20,236 nucleotides of DNA from Candidatus Pygmaiobacter gallistercoris (GTDB lineage Bacteria; Bacillota; Clostridia; Oscillospirales; Ruminococcaceae): assembly GCA_019113125.1 (NCBI GenBank), contig DXIA01000071.1:1-20236 (forward strand), given 5' to 3'. The translations under genes were made by a program, and so were the position numbers. This document shows positions 13,259 to 20,236 of this stretch, one piece after another. The number at the start of each line of letters is the position of its first letter. Within the stretch, counting starts at the first letter, position 1. Below the pieces are notes generated by a model that saw only the letters and a program-made list of their open reading frames with translations, was not told where the DNA came from and did no database searches.

Positions 13259-14581
13259 TCAGGGAACCAGATGGTTGAGATCCCGCGGGAAGAGGCTGGC
13301 CTGACGGATGTTCGCCAGGTCGCACAGCTTGGTGGTCAGCCGCTCCAGCCCGATGCCCAGACCGCCGTGGGGCGGCAGGCCGTACCGGTGCGCGGTGAGG
13401 AAACTCTCGAAGTCCTTCGGGTCCATTCCCCGCGCGCGCATCTTGGCCACCTGCATCTCATAGTCGTGGATCCGCTGGCCGCCGGTGGTGATCTCCAGGC
13501 CCCGGAACAGCAGGTCGAAACTGAACGCCTCCTTGGGATTCTCGGGATCATCCATGACATAGAACGGGCGCTTGACCGAGGGGAAGTGGGTCACAAAGAC
13601 GAACTCACTGCCGCTCTCCCGCCGGATGTGGTCGCAGAGCAGCACCTCGTCGTCGGCGGTCAGATCGTTGCGGTTCTTGCCGCCGCCCACCGTCTTGAGG
13701 TAGGCCAGCGCGTCGGCGAACTTCACCGCCGGGATGGTCTCCACCTTGGGCAGGTGAATTCCGAGCAGCTCGATCTCGGGCTGGTAGTGCGCGGCGATGT
13801 ACTCCATCACATGCCGCAGCATCGCGGTCTCCATGTTCATCACATCGTACATGTCCCGGATATAGCCCATCTCGAAATCGAGACCGACATACTCGTTCAG
13901 ATGACGGCTGGTGTTGTGCAGCTCGGCGCGGTAGACCTCGCCGACCTCAAACACCCGGCCGAAGAAGGCGACGCTCATCTGCTTGTAGAACTGGGGGCTC
14001 TGGGCGAGCACCGCGTCATTGCCGAAATACTTCAGCCGGAAGACCTCGGCGCCGCCCTCGGCGCTGATCGCGGTGATCTTGGGGGAGTGGATCTCGGCGA
14101 AATCGTTGGCGAGCATAAACTCCCGAAAGCCGTTCTCGATGCCCTCCATGATCCGGAAGACCGCCCGCTCCCGCGGGTGGCGCAGCGAGACGGTGCGGTA
14201 CTCGAGATTGGTGCCCAGCGTCGCCTTGAGATCCGGGTCGGCCATATTCAGCGGGTAGGCCGCCGCCGGCCGGGAGAGGACGGTGAAGTGGTCGAGCAGC
14301 AGCTCGACCCCTCCCGCCGCCCGTTTCTCGAGCCGGACGGTGCCCGCCGCCGAGACATAGCAGCCATCCTCCAGCTCGCCGAGCTGGTTCTTGCAAACCT
14401 TCTGGTCATAGACCGTCTGGATCAGATACCGGCCGGTGCGCAGGATGACAAAGGCGATGCCGCCCAGCTCCCGAATATTATGCACACAGCCCTCCACTGT
14501 GACCTGCTCTCCTTCCTTCTGCGCCAGCCGCTGCGGACTGGTGCAGCACAGAAGGCCTTCGCCTTTAACTTCCGCTGTCAT
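13259..14581 (-). CDS. aspS: Archaeal-type aspartyl-tRNA synthetase, probably non-discriminating
   Basis: This 440-residue class IIb synthetase lacks the large insertion domain of bacterial AspRS, so it is the archaeal/AspS2 type. An N-terminal OB-fold anticodon domain (about 25-105) precedes the catalytic core, with AEIHSPKI (about 162-169), motif 2 YRAELHNTSRHLNE (about 207-220) and motif 3 GLGIGLERL (417-425). I prefer the ATG at 14579-14581, behind AAAGGG, over an in-frame GTG three codons earlier. The position equivalent to Trp26 of the tRNA(Asp)-specific Thermococcus enzyme is His34, and the one equivalent to Lys85 is Ala. Both changes are expected of non-discriminating enzymes, which also make Asp-tRNA(Asn) for amidation by GatCAB. 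The alignment uses my memory of the archaeal sequence. Confidence 0.9.
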   Translation of the reverse strand: MTAEVKGEGLLCCTSPQRLAQKEGEQVTVEGCVHNIRELGGIAFVILRTGRYLIQTVYDQKVCKNQLGELEDGCYVSAAGTVRLEKRAAGGVELLLDHFTVLSRPAAAYPLNMADPDLKATLGTNLEYRTVSLRHPRERAVFRIMEGIENGFREFMLANDFAEIHSPKITAISAEGGAEVFRLKYFGNDAVLAQSPQFYKQMSVAFFGRVFEVGEVYRAELHNTSRHLNEYVGLDFEMGYIRDMYDVMNMETAMLRHVMEYIAAHYQPEIELLGIHLPKVETIPAVKFADALAYLKTVGGGKNRNDLTADDEVLLCDHIRRESGSEFVFVTHFPSVKRPFYVMDDPENPKEAFSFDLLFRGLEITTGGQRIHDYEMQVAKMRARGMDPKDFESFLTAHRYGLPPHGGLGIGLERLTTKLCDLANIRQASLFPRDLNHLVP

Positions 14582-14678
14582 CCTTCTCACCCTTTCCCGG
14601 CCATCCGGCCTTTTTCTCTTCCCGATCCTGCGCTGATTCTCTGTATCTTATGCAAAATCGACATTCCAATATTTTAGC

Positions 14679-14706
14679 AAAAAAGACGGCGTATTTCAAC
14701 ACCGTC
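14679..14706 (-). terminator. Rho-independent terminator after the thioredoxin-like gene
   Basis: On the minus strand a 7-bp stem with one G-T pair (GACGGTG / CGCCGTC, loop of 8) is followed by six T. It lies 32 bases past the stop of the CPHC protein gene and separates it from aspS. Confidence 0.75.
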
Positions 14707-14738
14707 CCGGAGCAAAGCGCGAATTTATTTCACTTTTT

Positions 14739-15002
14739 TCAGCTTTCAAGGGCGGTATAGAGCACCTTGCGGATCTGCTCCTTGGTGCAGCGCCCCTCGT
14801 GCAGTTTTTCCTCCCCCATAAAGTAGCAGGGCACATAGTAATAGTCGTACCGGTTTGCCAGCTCGGGCTGTTCGTTCTCATCAATCTGACGGATCGGGAT
14901 CTGCCGCAGCCGCGGATCCTCCCGGCAGAGTTCCTCGGTAAACTGCTGCGCCATTCTGCAGTGCGGGCAGCCGCGCATCACAAACAGGGTCAGTTCCTTC
15001 AT
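14739..15002 (-). CDS. Glutaredoxin/thioredoxin-fold protein with CPHC motif
   Basis: This 87-residue cytoplasmic protein has the short glutaredoxin-like layout. An opening beta strand is followed by the redox motif Cys12-Pro-His-Cys15, then a cis-proline loop at VPCYF (Pro58), then GEEKLHEG, and a final helix. CPHC occurs in DsbA and several small thioredoxin-fold proteins. The likely role is a thiol-disulfide exchange or electron donor to an unknown partner. The ATG at 15002 follows GGGGGAGG. It is alone between its promoter and a terminator, so context does not name the partner. Extra cysteines at 26, 59 and 72 are present. Confidence 0.85.
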   Translation of the reverse strand: MKELTLFVMRGCPHCRMAQQFTEELCREDPRLRQIPIRQIDENEQPELANRYDYYYVPCYFMGEEKLHEGRCTKEQIRKVLYTALES

Positions 15003-15044
15003 CTTTCCTCCCCCTTTGGGTTATTTTTTGTCAGTATATTTTTC

Positions 15045-15053
15045 ATTATACCA
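15045..15053 (-). promoter_or_regulatory. Extended -10 promoter for the thioredoxin-like gene
   Basis: TGGTATAAT on the minus strand is an extended -10 element (TGnTATAAT), 42 bases before the gene's ATG. No good -35 box lies 17 bases upstream, as often seen with extended -10 promoters. Confidence 0.6.
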
Positions 15054-15122
15054 TCCGGTGCAAGGCATCCCGCAGCGGAATTCATCTTTTAGGCAAAATA
15101 TCGGCAATTCGACCCGAGTCGC

Positions 15123-15151
15123 TTAACATATCGCGGGTTTTGTGTTACAAT
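15123..15151 (+). promoter_or_regulatory. Sigma-A promoter for the Enzyme I-like gene
   Basis: TTAACA (15123-15128) and TACAAT (15146-15151) are separated by 17 bases, each one mismatch from consensus. The GTG start of the gene is 42 bases downstream. The degV gene follows 37 bases after the stop with no terminator between, so it is probably co-transcribed. Confidence 0.78.
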
Positions 15152-15192
15152 ACTGAAAAACTTCTATGGTAAAATAAGGGAGGTGAACCGGG

Positions 15193-16803
15193 GTGCAGGA
15201 ACTGCAGGGAACGTCGGCCTGCGTCGGTTTGGCGCTGGGCCCGGCAAAGGTATTGCGGCGCCGGACCTCTCCGCTGGTGCGGATTGTCCAGGAACCGCTG
15301 CGGGAGACCTCCTTGTTTGAGGCGGCGGTGGTGGTTGCGAAGGACGAGATCGCCCAGCTGAGCGAGCGCGCCTCGGCGCGGGACAAGGCGATCTTCACCT
15401 TTCAGATCGAGGTACTCAGCGACCGCGGCCTGCTGGATGAGATTCTCAGCCACATCGCCGCCGGGACCGGAGCCGCCGCCGCGGTGGAGCGGGCCGCAAG
15501 TCTCTATGCGGCGAAGATCCGCAGCATTCCGGACGAGTACCTCTCCCAGCGCGCAGGGGATATTCAGGATGTCTGCCGCCGGGTGGTGGATATCCTCGAC
15601 GGCCGTCCGCGGGAGCAGCTGATCCTCGACAAGCCCTGTGTCCTGATCGCGGATGAGCTGCTGCCCAGCGACCTGATCTCCGCCGACCGCAGCCTGCTGC
15701 TCGGGGTGATCACCGCCGGCGGATCGACCCAGAACCACGCCTCGATCATCGCCCGCACCTTCGGCATCCCGACCGTCGTGCTGGCCGGGCCGAAGATCCT
15801 GACGGCGACCGACGGCACCATCTGCGCACTGGACGGCGCGACCGGGCAGATCATCATCGATCCGGATGAGGCGACCTATGCCCGCTACTCCCACCGGATT
15901 CATCTGGCGCGCCGGCGCAGCGTTCTGCTGGAACGGCTGCGGGACGCCCCCTGCGTCACCCGGGACGGGGTGCGGATTCACCTGTATGCCAACTGCAGCG
16001 GACCGGAGGATATCGAAAAGGCCATCGCCCAGGGCGCGGAGGGGGTCGGCCTGCTGCGCAGTGAGTTCCTCTTCCTCGGCGGCGCGGCCCCCAACGAGCA
16101 GCAGCAGTACAGCTTTTACCGCGACTGCCTGAAAGCGGCCGCGGGGCGGCCGGTGACCATCCGCACCCTCGACATCGGGTCGGACAAGTCGGTGGCCGGG
16201 CTGACGACGGAGGAGCCCAATCCCGCGCTCGGTCTGCGCGGGGTGCGGTTCTCCCTCGCGCGGGAGGACCTGTTCCACCCCCAGCTCGCCGCGCTGCTGC
16301 GGACGGGGCTGGAGGGGCCGCTGCGGGTGATGTTCCCGATGATCGCCACCCCTGAGGATCTCTCCCGGGCGCTCGCGGCGGTCGACACCGTCCGCCGGCA
16401 GCTGACCCGGCGGAGGGTCCCCTTCTGCAGCGAGATGCCCTTCGGCATCATGGTCGAGACGCCGGCCTCCGTCCTGCTGGCGGAGGAGCTGGCGCAGAAG
16501 GCCGCCTTCTTCAGCATCGGCACCAACGATCTGACCCAGTACCTCCACGCGGCGGACCGGATCAATCCGGCGGTCGTGGACTATTTCACCCCCGCCTCCC
16601 CCGCGGTTCTGCGGTCGCTGCGGATGGTGCTGGACGCGGCGGAGCAGCAGGGAATTCCCGTCTCGGTCTGCGGGGAGTCCGCCGCCGATCCCGACACCGC
16701 GCTGCTCTATGTTCAGTCTGGAATCCGTCGGCTCTCCCTCTCCCCTCCCGCGCTGCTTGAGGTCAAGGCGCGGCTGATGGATGAGAACGTGCTGATGGGT
16801 TAA
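15193..16803 (+). CDS. ptsI: Phosphoenolpyruvate-protein phosphotransferase (PTS Enzyme I), divergent
   Basis: This 536-residue Enzyme I-like protein would take phosphate from PEP to an active-site histidine and pass it to an HPr-type protein. It starts at GTG behind GGGAGGTG. The expected parts occur in order: an N-terminal HPr-binding region, the phosphohistidine segment AGGSTQNHASIIAR with His182, then the PEP barrel with GVGLLRSEFLF (265-275), RTLDIGSDK (314-322), IMVETPAS and SVCGES with the acid/base Cys473. The His segment has one residue more than the GGRTSH of E. coli and Bacillus, and the protein is about 35 residues shorter than typical. No HPr or EII gene is nearby. It may be the main Enzyme I or a paralogue serving a special HPr. 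Confidence 0.9.
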   Translation: MQELQGTSACVGLALGPAKVLRRRTSPLVRIVQEPLRETSLFEAAVVVAKDEIAQLSERASARDKAIFTFQIEVLSDRGLLDEILSHIAAGTGAAAAVERAASLYAAKIRSIPDEYLSQRAGDIQDVCRRVVDILDGRPREQLILDKPCVLIADELLPSDLISADRSLLLGVITAGGSTQNHASIIARTFGIPTVVLAGPKILTATDGTICALDGATGQIIIDPDEATYARYSHRIHLARRRSVLLERLRDAPCVTRDGVRIHLYANCSGPEDIEKAIAQGAEGVGLLRSEFLFLGGAAPNEQQQYSFYRDCLKAAAGRPVTIRTLDIGSDKSVAGLTTEEPNPALGLRGVRFSLAREDLFHPQLAALLRTGLEGPLRVMFPMIATPEDLSRALAAVDTVRRQLTRRRVPFCSEMPFGIMVETPASVLLAEELAQKAAFFSIGTNDLTQYLHAADRINPAVVDYFTPASPAVLRSLRMVLDAAEQQGIPVSVCGESAADPDTALLYVQSGIRRLSLSPPALLEVKARLMDENVLMG

Positions 16804-16840
16804 TCAATGCCGGTCCTGCCGGCAATAAAAGGAGTATACT

Positions 16841-17713
16841 ATGGCAGATTATGTAATCATCACCGATTCCACCGGAGATCTCTCCGCCTCGCTGGTCAAG
16901 GAGATGGAGGTCACGGTTCTTCCGATGGAGTTCTCGGTCTCCGGAGCTACCTACCACAACTATCCCGACAACCGCGAGCTCTCGGCAGAGGACTTCTATG
17001 CCCGGCTGCGCGGCGGCGAGATGGCAACCACCGCCCAGCTGAACACCGCGGCCTATATCGACGCCGCGGTGCCCTTCCTCGAGAATGGGACCGACGTGCT
17101 GTTTCTGGTCTTCTCCTCGGGTCTGTCCGGCAGCTACAACTCCAGCCGGATGGCGGTGGAGGAGCTGCGGGAGCGGTTCCGCGAGCGGAGGATCCGCACC
17201 GTCGACACCCTTGCCGCCAGCATGGGCGAGGGGCTGCTGGTCTGGCACGCGGCGATGCGGCGCAAGGCGGGCGAGAGCCTCGACGCGGTGGCCAACTGGG
17301 TCGAGAACAACCGCAACCGGCTGTGCCACTGGTTCACCGTCGACGATCTGCACTTTCTGCGCCGGGGCGGCCGGGTGAGCGGCGCCGCGGCGGTGATGGG
17401 CACCATGCTGAACATCAAGCCGGTGCTGCATGTCGACGACGAGGGCCACCTGATCCCGATGGAGAAGGTGCGGGGCCGCCGGCAGAGCCTGGACGCGCTG
17501 GTGCGGCATCTGGACGAGACGATCGCCGAGGGGGAGAACGCCACCATCTTCCTCAGCCACGGGGACTGCGCGGCCGACGCGGAATATGTCGCCTCCAAGC
17601 TGCGGGGCCGCCACGGCATCGAGCGGGTGGAGATCAACTTCATCGGCCCGGTGATCGGCGCCCACTCGGGACCCGGCACCGTCGCGCTGTTCTGGATCGG
17701 CAGCAAGAAATGA
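16841..17713 (+). CDS. DegV family protein (fatty-acid binding, FakB-like)
   Basis: This 290-residue protein belongs to the DegV family, whose FakB members bind fatty acids and present them to the kinase FakA for phospholipid synthesis. Family landmarks are TDSTGDL (8-14), ATTAQ near residue 62, FSSGLSGSYNSSRMA (about 91-105), FLRRGGRVSG (about 172-181) and the C-terminal GPVIGAHSGPGTVALFW. The ATG follows AAAGGAG. It probably shares the Enzyme I promoter and ends at a strong terminator. No fakA gene lies in the window, so fatty-acid use is a family-level inference. Confidence 0.92.
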   Translation: MADYVIITDSTGDLSASLVKEMEVTVLPMEFSVSGATYHNYPDNRELSAEDFYARLRGGEMATTAQLNTAAYIDAAVPFLENGTDVLFLVFSSGLSGSYNSSRMAVEELRERFRERRIRTVDTLAASMGEGLLVWHAAMRRKAGESLDAVANWVENNRNRLCHWFTVDDLHFLRRGGRVSGAAAVMGTMLNIKPVLHVDDEGHLIPMEKVRGRRQSLDALVRHLDETIAEGENATIFLSHGDCAADAEYVASKLRGRHGIERVEINFIGPVIGAHSGPGTVALFWIGSKK

Positions 17714-17714
17714 C

Positions 17715-17765
17715 AAAAAAGGGATCGGATCCCGGCGAAGAGGCGCCGGTCCGATCCCTTTTTTT
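17715..17765. terminator. Bidirectional terminator between degV and the Crp/Fnr gene
   Basis: A run of A, then GGGATCGGA (17721-17729) pairing with TCCGATCCC (17750-17758), an inner CCGGCG/CGCCGG stem, then seven T. It starts one base after the degV stop and lies 12 bases from the convergent regulator's stop, so it serves both. Confidence 0.93.
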
Positions 17766-17777
17766 GCCCTGTTTTCT

Positions 17778-18446
17778 CTATCGCAGCGCCTCTGCCCAGT
17801 CCTCCCTCAGCTCCTGCGCCTGGGTCTCGAGCGCCGCGCGGTCGGCCAGCAGATATCCCCGCTGCCGCTTTTGCAGCCAGCCGCGCCGGACAAACTCCCC
17901 CAGCGTCTGCTGCAGATGCCGGTAGCTGACCCCGAGATATTGACAGGCGTCGATGTTCCGCTCCTGATACCAGTCCCCCTGTGCGGCCATCAGGATGTAA
18001 AAGGCCAGCCGGTTGGACAGCGGGTAGGTCTGCGCCTGTGCCAGCGCCCGCGCCCGGCGGCGCTCCTTCTCCGCGAGGATCCGGCACAGCCGCAGCAGAA
18101 AGACCGGATCGGCGAGCAGCCGGGCGCGGCAGCGGCCGAGATCCAGCGCCAGCAGCCGGCAGCAGCTGACCGCCTGTGCCGCGATCGCGGTGCGCCCCGG
18201 TTTGAGCAGCTCCAGCTCTCCGAGAAAGCAGGGCGCCTGCAGAAAATCCAGCGCGAAGATCTTGCCGTTGGGCAGCGTCTGGGACAGCTTGACCCGCCCC
18301 TGTACAAGGTAGTAGAGCCGGTTTGGCCGGTCCCCTTCCCGCAGGATCCACTCCTTCGGCGCCGCGCAGAACAGCGCGGTGTCCTGCGTGACCGAAAAGG
18401 AAAAGTTTCCGGCAAATCCGCTCTCCCGGACAAGGCGCTGCAGCAT
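17778..18446 (-). CDS. yeiL: Crp/Fnr-family regulator, YeiL type
   Basis: This 222-residue protein has an N-terminal cyclic-nucleotide-type beta barrel (about 20-115), a linking helix and a C-terminal winged helix (about 160-205). It resembles E. coli YeiL closely at recognisable points: APCFLGELELL (72-81), PLSNRLAFYIL and the recognition region YLGVSYRHLQQTL. It has seven cysteines (27, 73, 95, 96, 106, 121, 168), several at places where YeiL also has them; YeiL has been suggested to sense redox state or carry an Fe-S centre. It is divergent from a rihB gene, as in E. coli, so it most likely regulates that hydrolase. The ATG at 18446 has only a weak CAGGA nearby; a perfect AGGAGG lies further upstream. 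Confidence 0.88.
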   Translation of the reverse strand: MLQRLVRESGFAGNFSFSVTQDTALFCAAPKEWILREGDRPNRLYYLVQGRVKLSQTLPNGKIFALDFLQAPCFLGELELLKPGRTAIAAQAVSCCRLLALDLGRCRARLLADPVFLLRLCRILAEKERRRARALAQAQTYPLSNRLAFYILMAAQGDWYQERNIDACQYLGVSYRHLQQTLGEFVRRGWLQKRQRGYLLADRAALETQAQELREDWAEALR

Positions 18447-18467
18447 CTCTTGATCCTGACTCTGTTT

Positions 18468-18483
18468 CAGCTTTTTCCCTCCT
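18468..18483 (-). promoter_or_regulatory. AGGAGG site placed for an in-frame CTG start of yeiL
   Basis: On the minus strand the perfect Shine-Dalgarno AGGAGG (18478-18483) is followed after 7 bases by CTG (18468-18470), which is in frame with the ATG at 18446 and would add eight residues (start, then KQSQDQE). No ATG, GTG or TTG lies in frame between them, and an in-frame TAG closes the frame just upstream. Either the gene starts at CTG, or a strong site is set unusually far (31 bases) from the ATG. Confidence 0.45.
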
Positions 18484-18503
18484 CTTTTCGGAGAAATCTC
18501 CTA

Positions 18504-18531
18504 TTTTCAAAATCCTTTTTTGTTCTAGAAT
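18504..18531 (+). promoter_or_regulatory. Probable promoter of rihB, next to a small dyad
   Basis: TTTTCA (18504-18509) and TAGAAT (18526-18531) are 16 bases apart, a moderate sigma-A match, about 72 bases before the rihB ATG. Immediately upstream lies the dyad GGAGA-AA-TCTCC (18490-18501), a candidate binding site for the divergent YeiL-type regulator. It does not match the FNR consensus TTGAT-N4-ATCAA. Confidence 0.45.
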
Positions 18532-18602
18532 GAAACCATCAGCCGGGTCGGCGGATCCCCTGCCGCGGCCCGCGGTCTCTTTTGTGGAAAGGATGCGATG
18601 AG

Positions 18603-19535
18603 ATGGAAAAAATCAAGATGATTCTCGACTGCGACACCGGTCACGACGACGCGATCGCGCTGATGGTCGCCGCCCGCCACCCGGCGATCGAGCTGCTGGG
18701 GGTGACGGTGGTCGCCGGCAACCAGACCCTCGACAAGACGCTGCCCAACACCCTCAAGGTCTGCCAGGCGGTCGGGATCGACTGTCCGGTCTTTGGCGGC
18801 ATGTCGCTGCCGCTGGTGCGGGATCAGATCACCGCCGGCAGCGTTCACGGGGAGAGCGGGCTGGACGGGCCGGTCTTTCCGCCGCTGACCCGCAGGGCCG
18901 AACCCGGCCACGCGGTGGAGTTTTTGATCCGCACCCTGCTGGCCTCGGAGGGTGACATCACCCTCGTCCCGGTGGGCCCGCTGACCAACATCGCCGCGGC
19001 GATGCGGCTGGCGCCCCAAATTCTGCCCAAGATCCGGCAGATCGTCCTGATGGGCGGCGCCTACGGGCTGGGCAACACCACCCCGGCGGCCGAGTTCAAC
19101 CTCTTTGCCGACCCCGAGGCCGCCCACATCGTCTTCTCCTCCGGGGTGCCGCTGGTGATGATGGGTCTGGACCTCACCAACCAGACCGTCTGCACGATGG
19201 ACATCATCGAGCGGATGGAGGCGCTGGGCAACCGCGCCGGCAAGCTGTTCGGGGAGATCATGCGGTTCACCTTCAAGACCCAGCAGGAGGTCAACGGGCT
19301 CGCGGCGGGGCCGGTACACGACGTGACCTGTGTCGCCTGGCTGGTTGCCCCCGAGCTCTTCACCCTCCGAGAGGCCAGGGTCGAGATCGATCTCTCCCAC
19401 GGCCCCTGCTACGGGCGGACCGTCTGCGACTTCGTGCTGCGGGACGGCAAAAAGCCGAACTGCCGGGTCGGCATCACGCTGGACCGGGCGCGGTTCTGGG
19501 ATCTCGTCGCCGAGACCCTCGCGCGGTACGAATAA
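18603..19535 (+). CDS. rihB: Ribonucleoside hydrolase, RihB (YeiK) type
   Basis: This 310-residue hydrolase would cleave mainly pyrimidine ribonucleosides (uridine, cytidine) to base and ribose, as E. coli RihB does. The ATG at 18603 is chosen because AAAGGA lies 9 bases upstream and the product then begins [11 protein letters not shown] like the E. coli enzyme. The calcium site DCDTGHDDA (9-17), His82, Asn166 in AEFNLFAD and His239-Asp240 are all present; His82 and His239 are known active-site residues of E. coli YeiK. Long stretches such as [11 protein letters not shown] and [13 protein letters not shown] appear almost unchanged from E. coli. The P of the usual DPG is T here. Ribose could be used by the ribokinase of the other operon. 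Confidence 0.95.
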   Translation: MEKIKMILDCDTGHDDAIALMVAARHPAIELLGVTVVAGNQTLDKTLPNTLKVCQAVGIDCPVFGGMSLPLVRDQITAGSVHGESGLDGPVFPPLTRRAEPGHAVEFLIRTLLASEGDITLVPVGPLTNIAAAMRLAPQILPKIRQIVLMGGAYGLGNTTPAAEFNLFADPEAAHIVFSSGVPLVMMGLDLTNQTVCTMDIIERMEALGNRAGKLFGEIMRFTFKTQQEVNGLAAGPVHDVTCVAWLVAPELFTLREARVEIDLSHGPCYGRTVCDFVLRDGKKPNCRVGITLDRARFWDLVAETLARYE

Positions 19536-19545
19536 GCGATGCTGC

Positions 19546-19580
19546 AAAAACTGCCTGAGAAACTCTCAGGCAGTTTTTTT
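19546..19580. terminator. Bidirectional terminator between rihB and the nitroreductase gene
   Basis: CTGCCTGAGA (19551-19560) and TCTCAGGCAG (19564-19573) form a perfect 10-bp stem with a 3-base loop, flanked by five A and seven T. It lies 10 bases past the rihB stop and overlaps the last bases of the convergent gene. Confidence 0.93.
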
Positions 19581-20118
19581 ATTCCAGTGTGATGATTTCA
19601 GAGCGCAGCGGCCGGGGCAAAATCTCCTCAGCCGGATCGGGCCAGCCGAAGGCCACCGCGCCGCAGATGACCATCTGCCGGTCAAATCCGTAGTTCTCCA
19701 GCAGCTCGGCGAGGTCCGGCGCATCCTCCAGCGTCGCGAACTGATCCACCCAGACCGAGCCCAGACCAAAGCTCTGGGCGGCGAGCATCATATTCTCGAG
19801 CACGCAGCCGGCGTCCGCCCGCCGCTCGAAGTTCTCCCGCCGGTCGAGAAACAGCACCACCAGCGGGGCGCCGAAGAAGTTGTGATCCGCCTCCACCCCG
19901 CCGAGATGCCGGGCGGTCAGCGCCACCAGTGCCCGGCGGGCGCGGGGGCCGAGCTTGCAGAGGACAAAGCTCTGCCGGTCCCAGGCGTTCGGCGCAAGCC
20001 GGCCGGCCTCAAAGAGCGCCTGCTCCATCTGCTGCGGGACCTCCTTTTCGAGGTAGGCCCGCACGCTGCGCCGCGCGCGAATCACCCCGAGGACCGGATT
20101 CTGTCCCTCACTCCGCAT
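19579..20118 (-). CDS. Nitroreductase-family flavoprotein
   Basis: This 179-residue protein has the compact FMN-binding nitroreductase fold. The N-terminal VIRARRSVRAY (about 12-22) carries the basic flavin-phosphate site, GRLAPNAWDRQSF (about 39-51) forms the usual APNAxNxQ-like segment, and GLGSVWVDQF near residue 120 and VICGAVAFGWPD near the end are typical. Members reduce nitro compounds, quinones or flavins with NAD(P)H; the natural substrate here is unknown. I start it at the ATG 20116-20118, which overlaps the previous gene's end by 11 bases. No clear ribosome binding site is visible, so coupling to the upstream gene is likely. A longer frame upstream lacks homology. Confidence 0.85.
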   Translation of the reverse strand: MRSEGQNPVLGVIRARRSVRAYLEKEVPQQMEQALFEAGRLAPNAWDRQSFVLCKLGPRARRALVALTARHLGGVEADHNFFGAPLVVLFLDRRENFERRADAGCVLENMMLAAQSFGLGSVWVDQFATLEDAPDLAELLENYGFDRQMVICGAVAFGWPDPAEEILPRPLRSEIITLE

Positions 20119-20236
20119 GGGCCGCGGTCTTGAGGGCGAGCTGGACCAGGTCGTCCATCGTGTGGGCGGGATCCCGGTCGGGCAGCTCGACGAAGATCTC
20201 GTTGCCGTTCTCATCGTACCGGATGCCGGTGGTGAT
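20108..20236 (-). CDS. Unidentified gene, last 42 codons
   Basis: An open minus-strand frame enters from the right edge and stops at TGA (20108-20110). The visible end reads GIRYDENGNEIFVELPDRDP, then a helix-like tail MDDLVQLALKTAAHAE. The overlap with the nitroreductase start and the sensible codon pattern suggest a real upstream gene of the same operon. The family cannot be named from this piece. Confidence 0.6.
   Translation of the reverse strand: MTTGIRYDENGNEIFVELPDRDPAHTMDDLVQLALKTAAHAE

Noticed and set aside
12962..14677. A 571-codon open plus-strand frame spanning the small-protein gene, terminator and aspS
   Set aside because: It runs through a terminator hairpin and antisense to aspS. 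The translation is compositionally odd, and the small protein in another frame has the proper start site.
14582..14678. T-box leader before the AspRS gene
   Set aside because: The gap between the preceding terminator and the start is under 100 bases, too short for a T-box with specifier loop and terminator, and I see no T-box core sequence.
17134..18510. A 458-codon minus-strand frame covering degV antisense and the Crp/Fnr gene in another frame
   Set aside because: It crosses a strong bidirectional terminator and is out of frame with the recognisable YeiL-type protein.

Overview
The window looks like chromosome of a G+C-rich, spore-forming member of the Clostridia (Oscillospiraceae-like; this placement is inference). 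The support is an almost complete SpoVT, an archaeal-type aspartyl-tRNA synthetase of the kind Clostridia use to make Asp-tRNA(Asn), Firmicutes-type NupNOPQ/BMP nucleoside transporter genes, DegV, and strong purine-rich ribosome binding sites before most genes. I see no rRNA, tRNA, IS element, prophage or CRISPR array.

Left half (1-11400, all minus strand): after the 5' end of an M20 amidohydrolase with its own promoter comes a ten-gene purine-nucleoside utilisation operon, read from right to left. The order is LacI-family regulator, ribokinase, two tandem DeoD-type purine nucleoside phosphorylases, an IunH-type nucleoside hydrolase, a MATE exporter, a BMP lipoprotein, the nucleoside ABC ATPase and two permeases. 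It starts at a consensus promoter (TTGACA-18-TATAAT) with a LacI/GalR-type operator at the expected transcription start, and ends at a strong terminator at 414-446. Several genes overlap by 1-4 bases. Together they would import nucleosides, cleave them by phosphorolysis or hydrolysis, phosphorylate the freed ribose and perhaps export surplus base.

Middle (11400-15100): spoVT, a degenerate LytR-CpsA-Psr-like membrane protein with a TTG start, a divergent 51-residue basic/acidic small protein, a predicted non-discriminating AspRS and a CPHC thioredoxin-fold protein, mostly separated by clear terminators.

Right part (15100-20236): a promoter leads into a divergent PTS Enzyme I and a DegV protein on the plus strand. 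Next is a divergent yeiL-rihB pair (Crp/Fnr-family regulator and pyrimidine-type nucleoside hydrolase) closely resembling the pair in E. coli, so the window holds two separately controlled nucleoside-cleavage loci. It ends with a nitroreductase-family gene overlapping the 3' end of an unidentified upstream gene.

The best leads are: the tandem deoD pair in which one copy has two base-pocket residues reduced to glycine; a C-x2-C-x2-C-x2-C segment inside the operon's nucleoside hydrolase; a MATE gene in a nucleoside operon with an A+T-rich patch; competing hairpins between the BMP gene and the ATPase gene; and the small divergent protein. All family assignments come from reading the translated sequence and from remembered family members; no database search was run.
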